64,000 nucleotides of DNA from the NCBI RefSeq assembly GCF_022539665.2, contig NC_081337.1:3634679-3698678 (forward strand), read 5' to 3'. The translations under genes and the position numbers were made by a program. Source of the stretch: Daphnia carinata (lineage: Eukaryota > Arthropoda > Branchiopoda > Diplostraca > Daphniidae). Shown piece after piece: positions 1-10,592 of this stretch (position 1 is its first letter; each line of letters begins with the position of its first letter). The notes under the pieces were generated by a model that was not told the DNA's origin, did no database searches, and saw only the letters and a program-made list of their open reading frames with translations.

Positions 1-65
1 CATCGTCTTTAAAAAAATCCTTTTAACTTACCAACGACCTGCTAGACTTCTAGGGGAAAACAAAA

Positions 66-1989
66 ATGTTTCCCGAAATCATCAGCCCTTCGACAGAAGA
101 TCCTACACATTTCGGTGTTTGTTTTGACGGTCTAACAGAGACATCGTCACAACCGGTGAAATTACCTCCGTTGAATCTCTACTGGCCACCTCAAGAACAG
201 ATGATAGTTAACCGTCCGATCGAAGACCCTCTGTGCAGCATGTTAGACGATGTCTTCATGGACAATTATTGCGCCGATTTGGGTCCCTCACAGTTTATCG
301 ATCAGGAATTGAAAGAAGAAAATTTGATGGTTGATTTAACCAGTCCACTTCACGATCAGCACGATTCTAGCGGGTTCTATTCTGCTGGATTCGGAAGCAG
401 TTATAGCGGAAGCGATTGGATCATCAATTCACCGGCAACATCGAGCGTGAGCACGTGCGGAGATGCCGACAGTATGACCCAATCGCCGTTCATGACGTCA
501 CCTTCGCAATATCATCAAACGTTTCAATTCCCCCCTGTTCATACGACGGACAACGAAGACTGGCCCGGACAAATGGCTGCCGATGATGAAGAAGAAGAAG
601 AAGAAAATGTTAACGACGAAATCACTGTGCTCCATTGTCGTTGGGTCGATTGTAAAGGTTGTTATCAAACGCAAGAAGAACTCGTCCAGCACATTGAACG
701 GAGTCACGTCGATCAGCGTCGAGCCGAAGATTTCACTTGTTTCTGGGCCGGCTGTCCACGTCGTCATCGTCCGTTCAACGCTCGTTACAAGCTGTTGATT
801 CACATGCGCGTTCATTCTGGAGAGAAACCTAATCGCTGCACGGTACGTTTAACCTTTTAAAAAATATATTGATTTTCGAGTAATTAATTTTGTATTTTCC
901 CGCTTATAGTATAATGGATGTTTAAAGGCTTTCTCGAGATTAGAGAATTTGAAAATTCATCTGAGATCACACACGGGTGAGAAACCTTACCTGTGCCAAT
1001 ATCCGACATGTCGCAAAACTTTTTCTAATAGCTCCGATCGTGCCAAACATCAACGCACTCACATCGACACGGTAATTCCTTTAATTTACATTTTCTACTT
1101 CGAAAATTGATTCTTGAGAGGATTTTTAAAAATCGAAAATGACATTGATAGATCCATAAATTAAACGTAAGTAACGGAATTTTTTATGATTGGTATTTAC
1201 AGAAACCGTACGCTTGCCAAATGCCGGGCTGTTTGAAACGCTACACGGACCCCAGCTCGTTGCGGAAGCACGTCAAGAATCACGTGACCAAGCAATTGGA
1301 TCATACCGTCAGCCAGCCGCGTAACATAAGCAATCCTAACGTCAGCCAAGATGTTGACAAGCCATCCCGTCGTGATTCCCGTCACGGATCGACTTCATCT
1401 TCAATCAGCGGTTACGAAGAGTCTCCGATCGATTGGGAACGTGGTGGTAAGTTTGATAACAAATGATTCGTTTGTATTTCCTTTATTTATCTGTTTTATT
1501 GTGACGTAGTTTTTGCACCATCAGCTCGCAATGAAAGCCATTATTATGCCGGAGATGAAGCGTTGAGCTCTTCGGCCAGTTCGGATGAATCTTCAGCCCA
1601 GCTGTTGGATGAAGGAAGTCTCCTCTTCTCCGAGATGAACCGCTTCGTTCATGACGAAAATGGTACGTGTATTTTCTTTATTTCCATTTATTTAGCCACG
1701 CGACTCGAGGGTTCGTAAGGACCCGTGAGCGACACGTAAGACGCAGCTGGGGGTGGGCCAATGGAGTGGACCCACAGCACGATCGGGAGCGTGCTATGTG
1801 TGCCTCTGCAAAAACTGTTTCCATTTTTAACACTGAAGCGACCCCAACTTTTTTATTTTTTAAAACTTGTTTCTAACAAATGGCCTTTTTTTTCTCCGTC
1901 TTTCTATTTTATTAGGTGGTTGGCTGTTCCCGGCCATTGGCGATGATGTGGAGCGCCTGTGTGGTCTACCATCGTCCTGCTTTGTTTAG
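66..1989 (+). CDS. GLIS-family Kruppel-like zinc-finger transcription factor (lame duck / sugarbabe type)
   Basis: Predicted sequence-specific nuclear transcription factor. I read five exons: 66-842, 910-1071, 1203-1446, about 1525-1662 (an alternative acceptor at 1510 adds five codons) and 1916-1989, giving about 464 residues. The N-terminal 185 residues are low complexity and acidic, ending in a Glu run. Five tandem C2H2 fingers follow from residue 191: CRWVDC, then CFWAGC with a long first-finger insertion typical of Gli/Glis/Zic, then linkers SGEKPNRC and TGEKPYLC, the helix [13 protein letters not shown] and a last finger containing [14 protein letters not shown]. This finger order and the [14 protein letters not shown] stretch match GLIS1/GLIS3-type proteins better than Gli or Zic. 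Introns split the finger block. An in-frame TAG at 51-53 precedes the ATG at 66; because TTCTAG there could also be a splice acceptor, upstream exons are possible. Which insect GLIS paralogue it corresponds to cannot be settled by eye. Confidence 0.88.
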
Positions 1990-3710
1990 ACAACTGCCCG
2001 GCTCTTTCTTCACTTGGTTGCCTTGTGTTTATACGATGATGCTCGGGCTTGGAAACTTCTTTTTTTTTGTTTTTCTTGTCGGTCTTAATTTCCATCGCAA
2101 TATTTGGGTCTTTCATTATCTGATTTCCATTCGTATTCAATGACCACAGCGCCTGCTAATGGTACAATTTGAATATCTCGATTGAATGCGTCTTGATTCT
2201 CTCCCGCATAAAATCAGCTGCAATATGATCTTGTTTTGTACAGTGTGTGTGCAATGATGAACGGAATCTTTATTTTGTTCTTTTTTTTTCCAATTTGAGA
2301 AAAAAAAAATTTACTTGACCAGATCTCATACCGAGTCTTTCGCGTTGTGGCGACAAGCCTCGCGTTCGTCGAGCTACTCCAGTGATTCTCGTATCATGTT
2401 TGCAAATCGTTTTGTTAACTGTTTTAGCGCCAAAGTCGAACCCGATCCTTCTATTTTTTTGCGATATGTATTTCCCATTTTCTAAAAAAATGTGTTTGTA
2501 CGTTTGGTGTATTGATGGGTGTGCCACCAATACGTAAAAACGTGCCAATTCACACTGGTAGGTCCATTCCTATCTGAAATATCGTGTGACATTCGCGGCC
2601 TTACTTGTGTCTTTCATTACAACTCAGCAACGCTCTCTACAAATCGATGATACGTTCTCGATTGGGAGGGCTTTAAAATAAAATTCGTTTAGTATTACAG
2701 CTATGTTTTTCCTGGATTTTGAAGTACTATTGTTGCTCAAATGGTGCTTTCACTCCCGATTTTCTACCGTTATTGTTTCTTATGTGCCCGTGTGTGTGTT
2801 GTGTATGCAATACAAGTTCCGGTTCATTTTTCTAGACACTTTGCTGATTTCCAAAGTGAAGTAGCTGCTTGGCTTGAAAAACGTTTCTCTGCATAAAGGT
2901 GTACGTGTAATGAGGCTTTAATGAAGGGATTCGTAATGAGTTCTTAAGTCCGCAAGGGTCAGGCGGTCCTAAGTACGTAAGTAATTTCCTCCTTTCGAAC
3001 GAACGTTTTTAGAGGTCGTGTGGTACTTTAATGTTTTTGTTATTTCACGATGAAAGAAAATGAATGTGCTGATACATTCATGGAACATCAGAAGCACAGG
3101 AAAGAACTTGGGTCACACCCAAATTAAAAATTTATGACGAACGCTGAGCTTATGCGAAAAAGTCATTTCTATTACATTATACAGCATCATAATCCATCCA
3201 GGAAGGTCGTAAGTAAATCAACACTCGAAGGGGAGGACAGAGTGTGAAGAGAGGGTAAAAATGAAGACATTAAAAAAATTAAATTAACATACGCAGAATA
3301 GATGAAAAGTACTACTCTACGAAAATGAGGAGAGGCGAGGACTTGGAAAAATTGCCCCAAATTACGTGACGTCCATCATGAACGCTACGTAAATGGTCAA
3401 CCTAATAAGGAGCCGGCCATTTTAATTACTCAGCCAAGTTGGCGACCTAAGGCAAAACGAGAACATTTACAGAATTATGATTATTATTCTCTTATGTGAA
3501 AAAAGAAAGTATACCTATTTTCATATACACTTATTAAAAATCCCCGAAATAATTTTCAAGGGCTCTTAAATAGCCTTGGGTATACATTCTAAAGACGAAA
3601 AACTTTTTCTTCACACTATCCAGTGAGTCAGGAAGACGCAGGTGTGCTCATCTTCATTGAAAACGACACATTTTTCAGCTTCCGAATTGATAACTCAATC
3701 AAATTTCATT
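1990..3710. other. 3' UTR of the GLIS gene and spacer before the GPCR gene
   Basis: AT-rich, with T tracts near 2281 and no reading frame with coding character. The first 700 bases are probably 3' UTR. The stretch 2700-3600 holds nothing I recognise. The 100 bases before 3711 should contain the 5' UTR of the GPCR. Confidence 0.5.
2677..2682 (+). terminator. Poly(A) signal AATAAA of the GLIS-type gene
   Basis: An AATAAA hexamer lies about 690 bases after the stop codon at 1989 and is followed by T-rich sequence. It is the first canonical signal downstream, so it is the likely 3' end of the zinc-finger transcript. Confidence 0.45.
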
Positions 3711-6700
3711 ATGGGAGTATTCGACCGGAGTTTTATTGTCCTCTTCGTTTTTTTATTTGGATTGATCATCAAAGAATCGGTAGCAACCACGTCATCATTA
3801 ATTGAACAAACCTCCTCGATCTTCCACAGCAATTCGTCCGAAAGGTAAATAATGTAATTAATTTTAAATTAGAATATTGTGTAATAATTTATCGTTTATG
3901 TCAAGATCTAAAGAAGAAAAGTTTTTGATTCGTAAATGTTGCGGCCCTGGTCAAGTGTACAATTTCAATTGGGAAGAAGATGTCGCTGATCGTAAAGATC
4001 GTTGTGTTAAATATTCCATTACGAGCAGCCATCCTACACTTCCAGCAATTGCAAATTCGCAACAGGTTTTCTTTGGACAAGAACAAACATTACCACCACA
4101 GTATGCCTTTGAAGATGTCATAATCGATCCAGGATTTCCACGTAATTGTACACCTGATCGTTACGGGAGTACGTTAATCTTGTTAGAACCAGACACGAGG
4201 ATGGCAGATCTTTTCTATCCAATTGCAACTGGCCAGCTTTTAGTGCCTCATCGATTTTGGATTTTGCACAACGACGATCACTGCATTGAAGATTTTTTCC
4301 TGGATGGAAATTTCGATAAGGTAAGTTGTAAAACGTTCTACCTGAGTCGTAAGTTTAATGCTTTTAAATCTTAGGCTAGAAGAGTTGCGTTTATTTGCAC
4401 ATCCCATGCCCGACCTTTTCCGAAAACTGCTATTGACGTCCATGGAAAGCTACAACTAGATTTCGTTGGAATGAACGCGCATGTAAAACTGTCAGAAATG
4501 GCGAGACAGAAAGTCGTTCGCAAGTGCTGCGACCGGCACGAAGTTTACTCACGAAATTTGGTTTGCATAGATAATAAGGCAGCTGCAACGCAGTTCTTTG
4601 ATGATCTTCAGCTGTCGCAAAGCAGTGAGCTTTTTTTTCGTTTCGGGTTGCCCAGTTGTGTTCATCCTTACTCACATCGACAGCGAACTATTGAATTTCA
4701 GTTGACGTCTAACGGGAGTTTGGAAATCCAGCCAAACAATCACCTAGTGTCCATTGAACACTATTGCATGGAAGACATTGTGTACGCCGATTCTGCTGGT
4801 TTACCCATAACATCAAACCTGGCAATTTTCTGCACTGATAAATTAGAAGCTTTACCTGAAGCAAAGGCGACTGTTACTTACCCACTGTCTGGTTTCGATA
4901 CGGCTCACGAGGAAGTAAACAGAACCAAAATACCCAAGTGCTGTCCAGCTGGGCATATAATGATCGACGAGGAGCATACTTGTCAACTGTTAAATTTGGG
5001 AAATGCGGAATTGATTATCTCACAAGCCCTTCACAATCATGTCCAGCAGAATTACAACATTTCCGGCACCTTAATCTCCAATTCTTCATTATCGTGCCAA
5101 CACAGGAAAGCCATTGCTTTGAAATCGAACCACAACACTTTCGGGCAATTGATATTTGAATCCAACACGGAAAACGAGCTGTCACTTTTGACGTATTTTT
5201 ACATTGAAAACTATTGGGACTTTAAAGTTAAGCATCAGCCATTCTGCTTGGACCTGACGCTACTTCGGAATGAAAAGGAAGTCTTCTATCAGCCTCAAGT
5301 TTTCTATTGTACATCGCAATCCCATGTTTCGATTCATTATCCAATCCTTCTGTGTATCTCGGCCGCAGGATTATTAACCACATTTATAATTTACTTTATT
5401 GTTCCCACCTCAGGTAATAGTTTTTAAACATTTATGTTAATATTAACGTCCATAACAAAGCAAGTTTTAGGTTCGGCTAAGTTAGTCACGTCTGGTTTTG
5501 GTGGTGGAAATAGGAGGACCGGAATTCAATCTATTGCCCAGATGTTGACTGGAAGGATTTTACTTTGTCACATTATCACATTATGTCTGGTATGTGTTTG
5601 TTTTTATATTACAGAATGAAGAATTCTAAGGGTGATCTATAAATTGAATGATTTAGACATTCACTTGTTTGGCAATTGTTCAACTAGAGCTCGTACCACA
5701 AGGCCAAACAGCCTGCGTTTTTATGAGTAAAAGTTATTAAAATAATACCTTTCCATTTTCTAATACGATTGAATTATTTTTACTTTTATAGGTTTCACTA
5801 TTTATTGGGCATCGATTGCTTCATTTTCGTGGTTGACGGTGTACTGTTTTGATTACTATCGAATTTTTAGGTACGGGCAAACAAGTCCATATGAATAATT
5901 TTATTCTTCAATATAAAAAATGTATATTTCTATTTCTAGTGGGTCATTCAAGGTATCGAATGAAATGCTGTTTATTCCATATTCTGCATTTGGTTGGGGT
6001 TTCCCTATATTGGCTGTCAGCATTGCAATCGTTGCTCAATTTCAGTCGACGCAGCTTGGCGTTTCTAGCATTTTCAACCCCAATATGGGCCTTTTGAAAT
6101 GCTGGTTTGCTGGTTTGTTATTCATTTTACCTCACTTGATCAATCGTGTTTAATTTTTCATCATTAAGAAAGCAGAACTACTTTTTCTTTTTTTTTTTAC
6201 TTAGATGGCACCTCGGCATTGATTTTCTTTTACATTCCTGTTGGTTCCTTGTTATTGTTTGACATTGTCTGTTTTTTAACTTTACTTTTCAATCCTAACC
6301 TGATGCATTGCTGGAAAGAGAAACAAGGATTGACAATGCGTACTAATCGAAACACATCGAAAGATTCAAAACAAGAACAAGAGTAAGTCAAGCACTGTAA
6401 AAGCTTCTCTGCCTACATTTACTAAATTTCTTACGTACACATTTTTAGTATTAAAATGGCTTTAAAACTGTTCTTCATCACGGGAATCCCGTGGGTGTTT
6501 GAATTTGCTGCTTGGCTTCCGTTCTATCTGAGCAAGGATTCGTTTTTACGAGTTAACGCCGTTTATTTCTTCGAGATCAGCAATCTGCTCAACTCTTTAC
6601 GTGGCGTTGTCATCTTCGTTATTTTTATTGTTTTTAATCGAGATGTACGTCGTTTCTTATGGCCCCGTATCAGAAGAATCTTTTTTCAAGCGGATTCTGC

Positions 6701-6821
6701 CATCGTCGGTCGTACCCGATCAAACATGGAAGAACCTTCCACATACTTCGCAACTCAATCGACATCAACCTCGGTTTCAATTTCCCGATTACCAAACAAA
6801 CAAGAGAATGGAAATGTCTAG
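3711..6821 (+). CDS. Methuselah-like G-protein-coupled receptor (class B secretin-like)
   Basis: Seven-pass cell-surface receptor, spliced from nine exons: 3711-3844, 3906-4320, 4375-5413, 5471-5589, 5657-5726, 5792-5870, 5940-6112, 6205-6382 and 6449-6821 (about 859 residues; all junction phases agree). The start MGVFDRSFIVLFVFLFGLII is a clear signal peptide. The ectodomain runs to about residue 505 and has three Cys-rich modules beginning KCC (residues 55-57, 233-235, 371-373). TM1 is near residues 506-528. TM2 is split by an intron (LLCHIITLCL / TFTCLAIVQLEL). TM3 contains ASFSWLTVYCFDYYRIF, the class signature for the Mth family. TM4 contains FGWGFPILAVSIAIV, TM5 IFFYIPVGSLLLFDIVCFL, and TM6-7 lie in the last exon with FFITGIPWVFEF. 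The tail is short and Ser/Thr-rich. The ligand cannot be inferred. The exons at 5657 and 5792 are only 70 and 79 nt and are easily missed by gene callers. Confidence 0.9.
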
Positions 6822-7319
6822 ACAAAAAAATTGGCAGTGCTTTGACGAAAGTAAAACTGAAAACGAAATTTTTTAAGGCAAGAGATTCAATCGTTTTATA
6901 ACACTTTGATCCAATAGTTAGTAGCCATTTTCACATTCTTTCTTTCACTTGAACGTAAGCTATGTTGTATGGTTAATCTTTTTTTCTTTCATAAATTCCG
7001 GAGATACTATTAAGCCAAGATTGAAGTTTTCAATATATCTGGATAGCAACGCGAATGCCAAAAAATGATAAAAACATCGTTAGATGGCGCAGAAGTCCAC
7101 ATCCAAATGGCAAAACACATTTTGGAAAAGAAAACTAAACAGATATTCGCATTCACTGGTCGGCGAAATGTCTTATTTTAATGTAATGTAATTTTGATTT
7201 TCTTTCGTTGACTATTTATTGGTAAGTGCTGCAGAGTTTCACAAAACGCGGTCGATCGTGTGGTTGAATTAGGGAGTCATTTTGTAATCAGCTGGATAAA
7301 ACCAGTAAGCTCCACTATT
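6822..7319. other. Spacer between GPCR and F-box gene
   Basis: About 500 bases with no coding frame. It should contain the 3' end of the GPCR transcript and the promoter of the F-box gene. I see no canonical AATAAA. A CTCF-like TAGATGGCGC lies at 7081. Confidence 0.5.
7081..7090 (+). promoter_or_regulatory. CTCF-like motif TAGATGGCGC
   Basis: TAGATGGCGC matches the arthropod CTCF core, written here as (T/C)AG(A/G)TGGCGC. It sits between two same-strand genes. The call is motif-based only. Confidence 0.35.
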
Positions 7320-9386
7320 ATGGTCGGTGCAGCCTGGAAGCAAGACAACCGCGGCAAAGGTAAAAGTCTAAATTGAGCAATCAATCAGTATATTATTCCA
7401 ATGTTCGAATAGGAATATATGTTGACCACGAAGCCACTGCAGGTGAAGAAGAAGAAAGAGAATGTTATGTGGAAGATAAGAGTCAAGGCAACTGGGCAGA
7501 ACTTCCTGATTTGGTCATTGAAAGGATCTTTTCCTATTTGAATAATGAAAAACGTTATTATGGTTCCTTGGTTTGCAGAAGGTGGTATCAGGCTTTTCAC
7601 CTGCCATATGTGTGGTCTACATTTGTTCTGGAAGATCGGTACCTAATAACAATTTAAACCTATAGTGACAAGACCAACACATTTCAATAACTTTTTTCAG
7701 TGTCTTATCCAGGAGGCGTTTCAACTACCATTTGGGCTGGCAATATACTCTAGATCACTATAGAGCTCAAATCTTCTTGTACAAAACAGCCAAAAATATC
7801 CGTACCCTTGTTTTTGCCCCAATGTTTAACTTTTTCAATCTCTTTGAGGTCATGAACATGCTTTCCCATTTTAGTGAACGTTACCCCGGCTCTCTTGACA
7901 ACGTCCACACGCTCAAGTTTACTTTCAACTGTGACATGGCAATGCGAACAGAAAATGCCATTTACGGCACTGGCGGCCAACTGTTACAAGCGCTCAAAAA
8001 ACTCATGTCTTACCTACCTGGCCTCACCAGCTTGGAATTGACCAACTTGCTTTTGGACAGTTCCGAAGCGCTCTATCTCTTGGATGACGTTTGCTACACT
8101 AGATGCCTAAATTTGCATTCACTCACCCTAATCAATTGCACCAAAGTACCTTGTCGGCTTCTCCATCCTGGCGCCTTCCTCCGGTTGCATTCGCTCCGTA
8201 TCAGCCCCCAAACACTAAGCCCTGATTTGCTTTGGCTCATTGGCTGTACAAGATTGCAACACCTTCATGTCATTCAAAACGCGTATACTGAATCATGTTA
8301 CAGTATTGACTCTAAAGCCTGGGCCGAACTGAACTATAAAAATCCAGCGCTAAGAGTACATCTGAAATCAACCGGAAAGACTAAACGAGAAATCGTATGG
8401 CAGGAACGCGCTCCAGTTTCATCCGTTTTATACAATTCCCGTTATTCCAAAGTGAGTTTCTCATCTACCGTGTGAAATTTCTTAATGTTACGTCATGATT
8501 TATTGCAGGTAACTATGCCAAGTATTCTAACTGTCGTCGACCTTTACCGCAATCGCCTGAAAGTCTACGGCCATTTAGGACTTCCCCGTTTTCATACATC
8601 GAATAGCTTCCAGCATCGGATTGACATGGCTTTGATCACTCTCGTTCGGGAATGTCCCAATCTACACACACTGGTAAATTCGTTCCATCTCTATGGATTT
8701 CTGTGTGATTGGATTTTTGTACTAAACATATTATTAGCATGAACTTAAAAAAACAAGTGCTGCACGCCATTCAGACATTTTTCAGGTTGCTTAACTCCAC
8801 TGGTAAATGAATGTTTTGCATGGACGTTGTAGTCTTTTCTAGGTAAATGTTAATCCACTCAATTATGTACAGCATCAGTCGTCTTAATGAGAAAATGAAT
8901 TACAACAGGTCATTCGCGAGAGAATTTCGACAGCGACGCTGATCCTGCTGGTCAGTTCGGCCAATTGCAACAGTTTGCGGAGGCTATACGTTCGCCGTAA
9001 CGCATTGCTGCTACGTGCTGACTGGCCACGTAGCCTCGAATGGACCGAGGACTACTTTAACTGGCTGAAGAGCACATCCAGGAGCTACGAAGCGACACAG
9101 GTAGAAGTATCTAATCAACTCAGACAGCCTAATTGGCAAGCACTGAACGACCAACAGTTCAAAATTTTGAAGGTTAATGTCGAGATAGATTCTTGCTAAC
9201 TCCTCTTGCTCGTTGGGTTTTCCCCCATTTTAGAAACCTATACCCTATTGCGTTACCTTTACCCTTTTCCCGTATGCAAAAAAGAAAAAGACAAAGAAAA
9301 AAACAGCCGCAATCTGCCCATGTAATAAAGATATCAATACATCATATCTCCGTAGATCTGAACTTGGAAAGATAACTTTGATGTAG
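7320..9386 (+). CDS. F-box protein, probable SCF ubiquitin-ligase substrate receptor
   Basis: Predicted adaptor that would bind Skp1 through an F-box and present substrates to a cullin-1 ligase. Exons: 7320-7359, 7413-7638, 7701-8451, 8509-8673, 8909-9172 and 9234-9386 (about 532 residues). The F-box is at residues 40-85 with WAELPDLVIERIFSYL and SLVCRRWYQAF. After it comes a leucine-rich, LRR-like region without a regular repeat (TSLELTNLLLDS, NLHSLTLINC, RLQHLHVIQN). I do not recognise it confidently as one FBXO orthologue; FBXO33/FBXO39-like proteins have a similar layout. The 3' end is uncertain: if the 61-nt intron at 9173-9233 is not removed, the frame stops at 9199 instead. The excised form ends in a Lys-rich stretch (AKKKKTKKKT). 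I prefer splicing because the acceptor is strong and the intron length fits this genome. Confidence 0.8.
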
Positions 9387-9782
9387 ATTAATTAATATTA
9401 ATTTTTGAGATTTAAAGATCGTATTTTGAATATTAATCGAGTCCTTGATGAGACATTAGGCGCCACGCTGTGGGGCAACATGCTCTGCACGCAATCAAAG
9501 AAATACCTCGAGGGCAGACACTATCTGCACGCAGCCGTTATTATGTGACGAGTGTCTTTCCCGCTGAGACTGGTGGCAACTGGATTGCGCCACGACAAAA
9601 GGAAAAATACAGGTAATGTAGAAGGCAACAAAGCGGCGACTAGCAGCAACTTTCACGTCGAGAAAACGAGGGCTAGGCCAGAGCGATTGGGTCATTGTGT
9701 TTCAGTCGTTCAGTGCCTTTCCTGCTGAAAGGACGTGCCGTGTTCGTTGTGCTTCTAAATCATTTGAAACTAAGGGTCTACC
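9387..9782. promoter_or_regulatory. Spacer and probable promoter of the four-pass membrane protein
   Basis: About 400 bases without coding frame. Two TCAGT arthropod initiator motifs occur at 9703 and 9711, some 70-80 bases before the ATG at 9783, so transcription of the next gene may start there. No TATA box is evident. Confidence 0.4.
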
Positions 9783-10592
9783 ATGCAAACAACTCGATCG
9801 CTTGCGGATATTTTGGAGAACAAACCGCAACAAAAAGAGATAGACGGTCTGTCGAACGCGGCAGCTGTTCAGATCTTTTCCGGTCTGGGATGTATCGCTC
9901 TACAGGTAAAAACAGTGTTTGTCGTCAACACCTGCGGCCTACGCCCTTCCGGTATGTATTCAACAACCATCTATTTATTATGCCCTGCAGGTATTTCTGT
10001 TAGTTAATTATCACGATGCGGACGAGAGCATCCAACACAATGGCAATACAATTTTCACGCTAGCTGTTGGATCGTTTGGCTTGATCGCTGGAATATTCGG
10101 ATGTTTTGCCAAAGTTTCGCGGAAATGGTTCAAGTAAGAAAAAGACTCGGTAAACGTTACGGACGCTTTACGTTTCTCATTGTTTCCGTTACAGTTACGC
10201 TTACCTGACCACGTCCTTGGGTGTAGTGTGTTCTAGCGTATTGTACTTCCTCGCCGGATATTGGGACTTCTATAACGCAGTCAAAGATTCGGGAAAGTTT
10301 TATTACATCACAGTGAACAATCATACAGAGCCTATTCAACCAACTTTACCGTCGGACGACGAGCTCCATTTTTGGCTACGTGCTGGACTTTTCCTTTGCG
10401 TCATAGTCTTGGCGTTATTCAGTTTAGCCGGTATGGCTATCGTAGCCTCTTACCGTATCTGCAATGGCGGCTGGACTAAGGTGATAGAGGTTTCTTTTTT
10501 ATTCGATATACCCAAGCCTTTTGGTTTTAAAAATCTAACGTTTTTGTATGCAGAGGGAAGATTACAAGAGTCTGCTGGCCCAGCAAGAATAA
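9783..10592 (+). CDS. Small four-transmembrane protein of unknown function
   Basis: Exons 9783-9905, 9991-10133, 10195-10480 and 10554-10592 join in phase to give about 196 residues. Four hydrophobic segments are visible: one around IFSGLGCIALQVFLLV (spanning the first intron), then FTLAVGSFGLIAGIFGCF, TTSLGVVCSSVLYFLAGYW, and FLCVIVLALFSLAGMAIV. The loop between segments 3 and 4 carries an N-glycosylation sequon (NNHT). The last exon encodes only twelve residues, including EDYKSLLAQQE, an acidic dileucine-type sorting motif that would suit an endosomal or lysosomal protein. The topology resembles small tetraspan proteins such as claudin/PMP22-like or HRG-like families, but I see no diagnostic signature and do not assign one. 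Confidence 0.78.

Noticed and set aside
8485-8742. A separate small gene starting at 8485
   Set aside because: Its middle part is the fourth exon of the F-box gene, and both ends are intron sequence read through.
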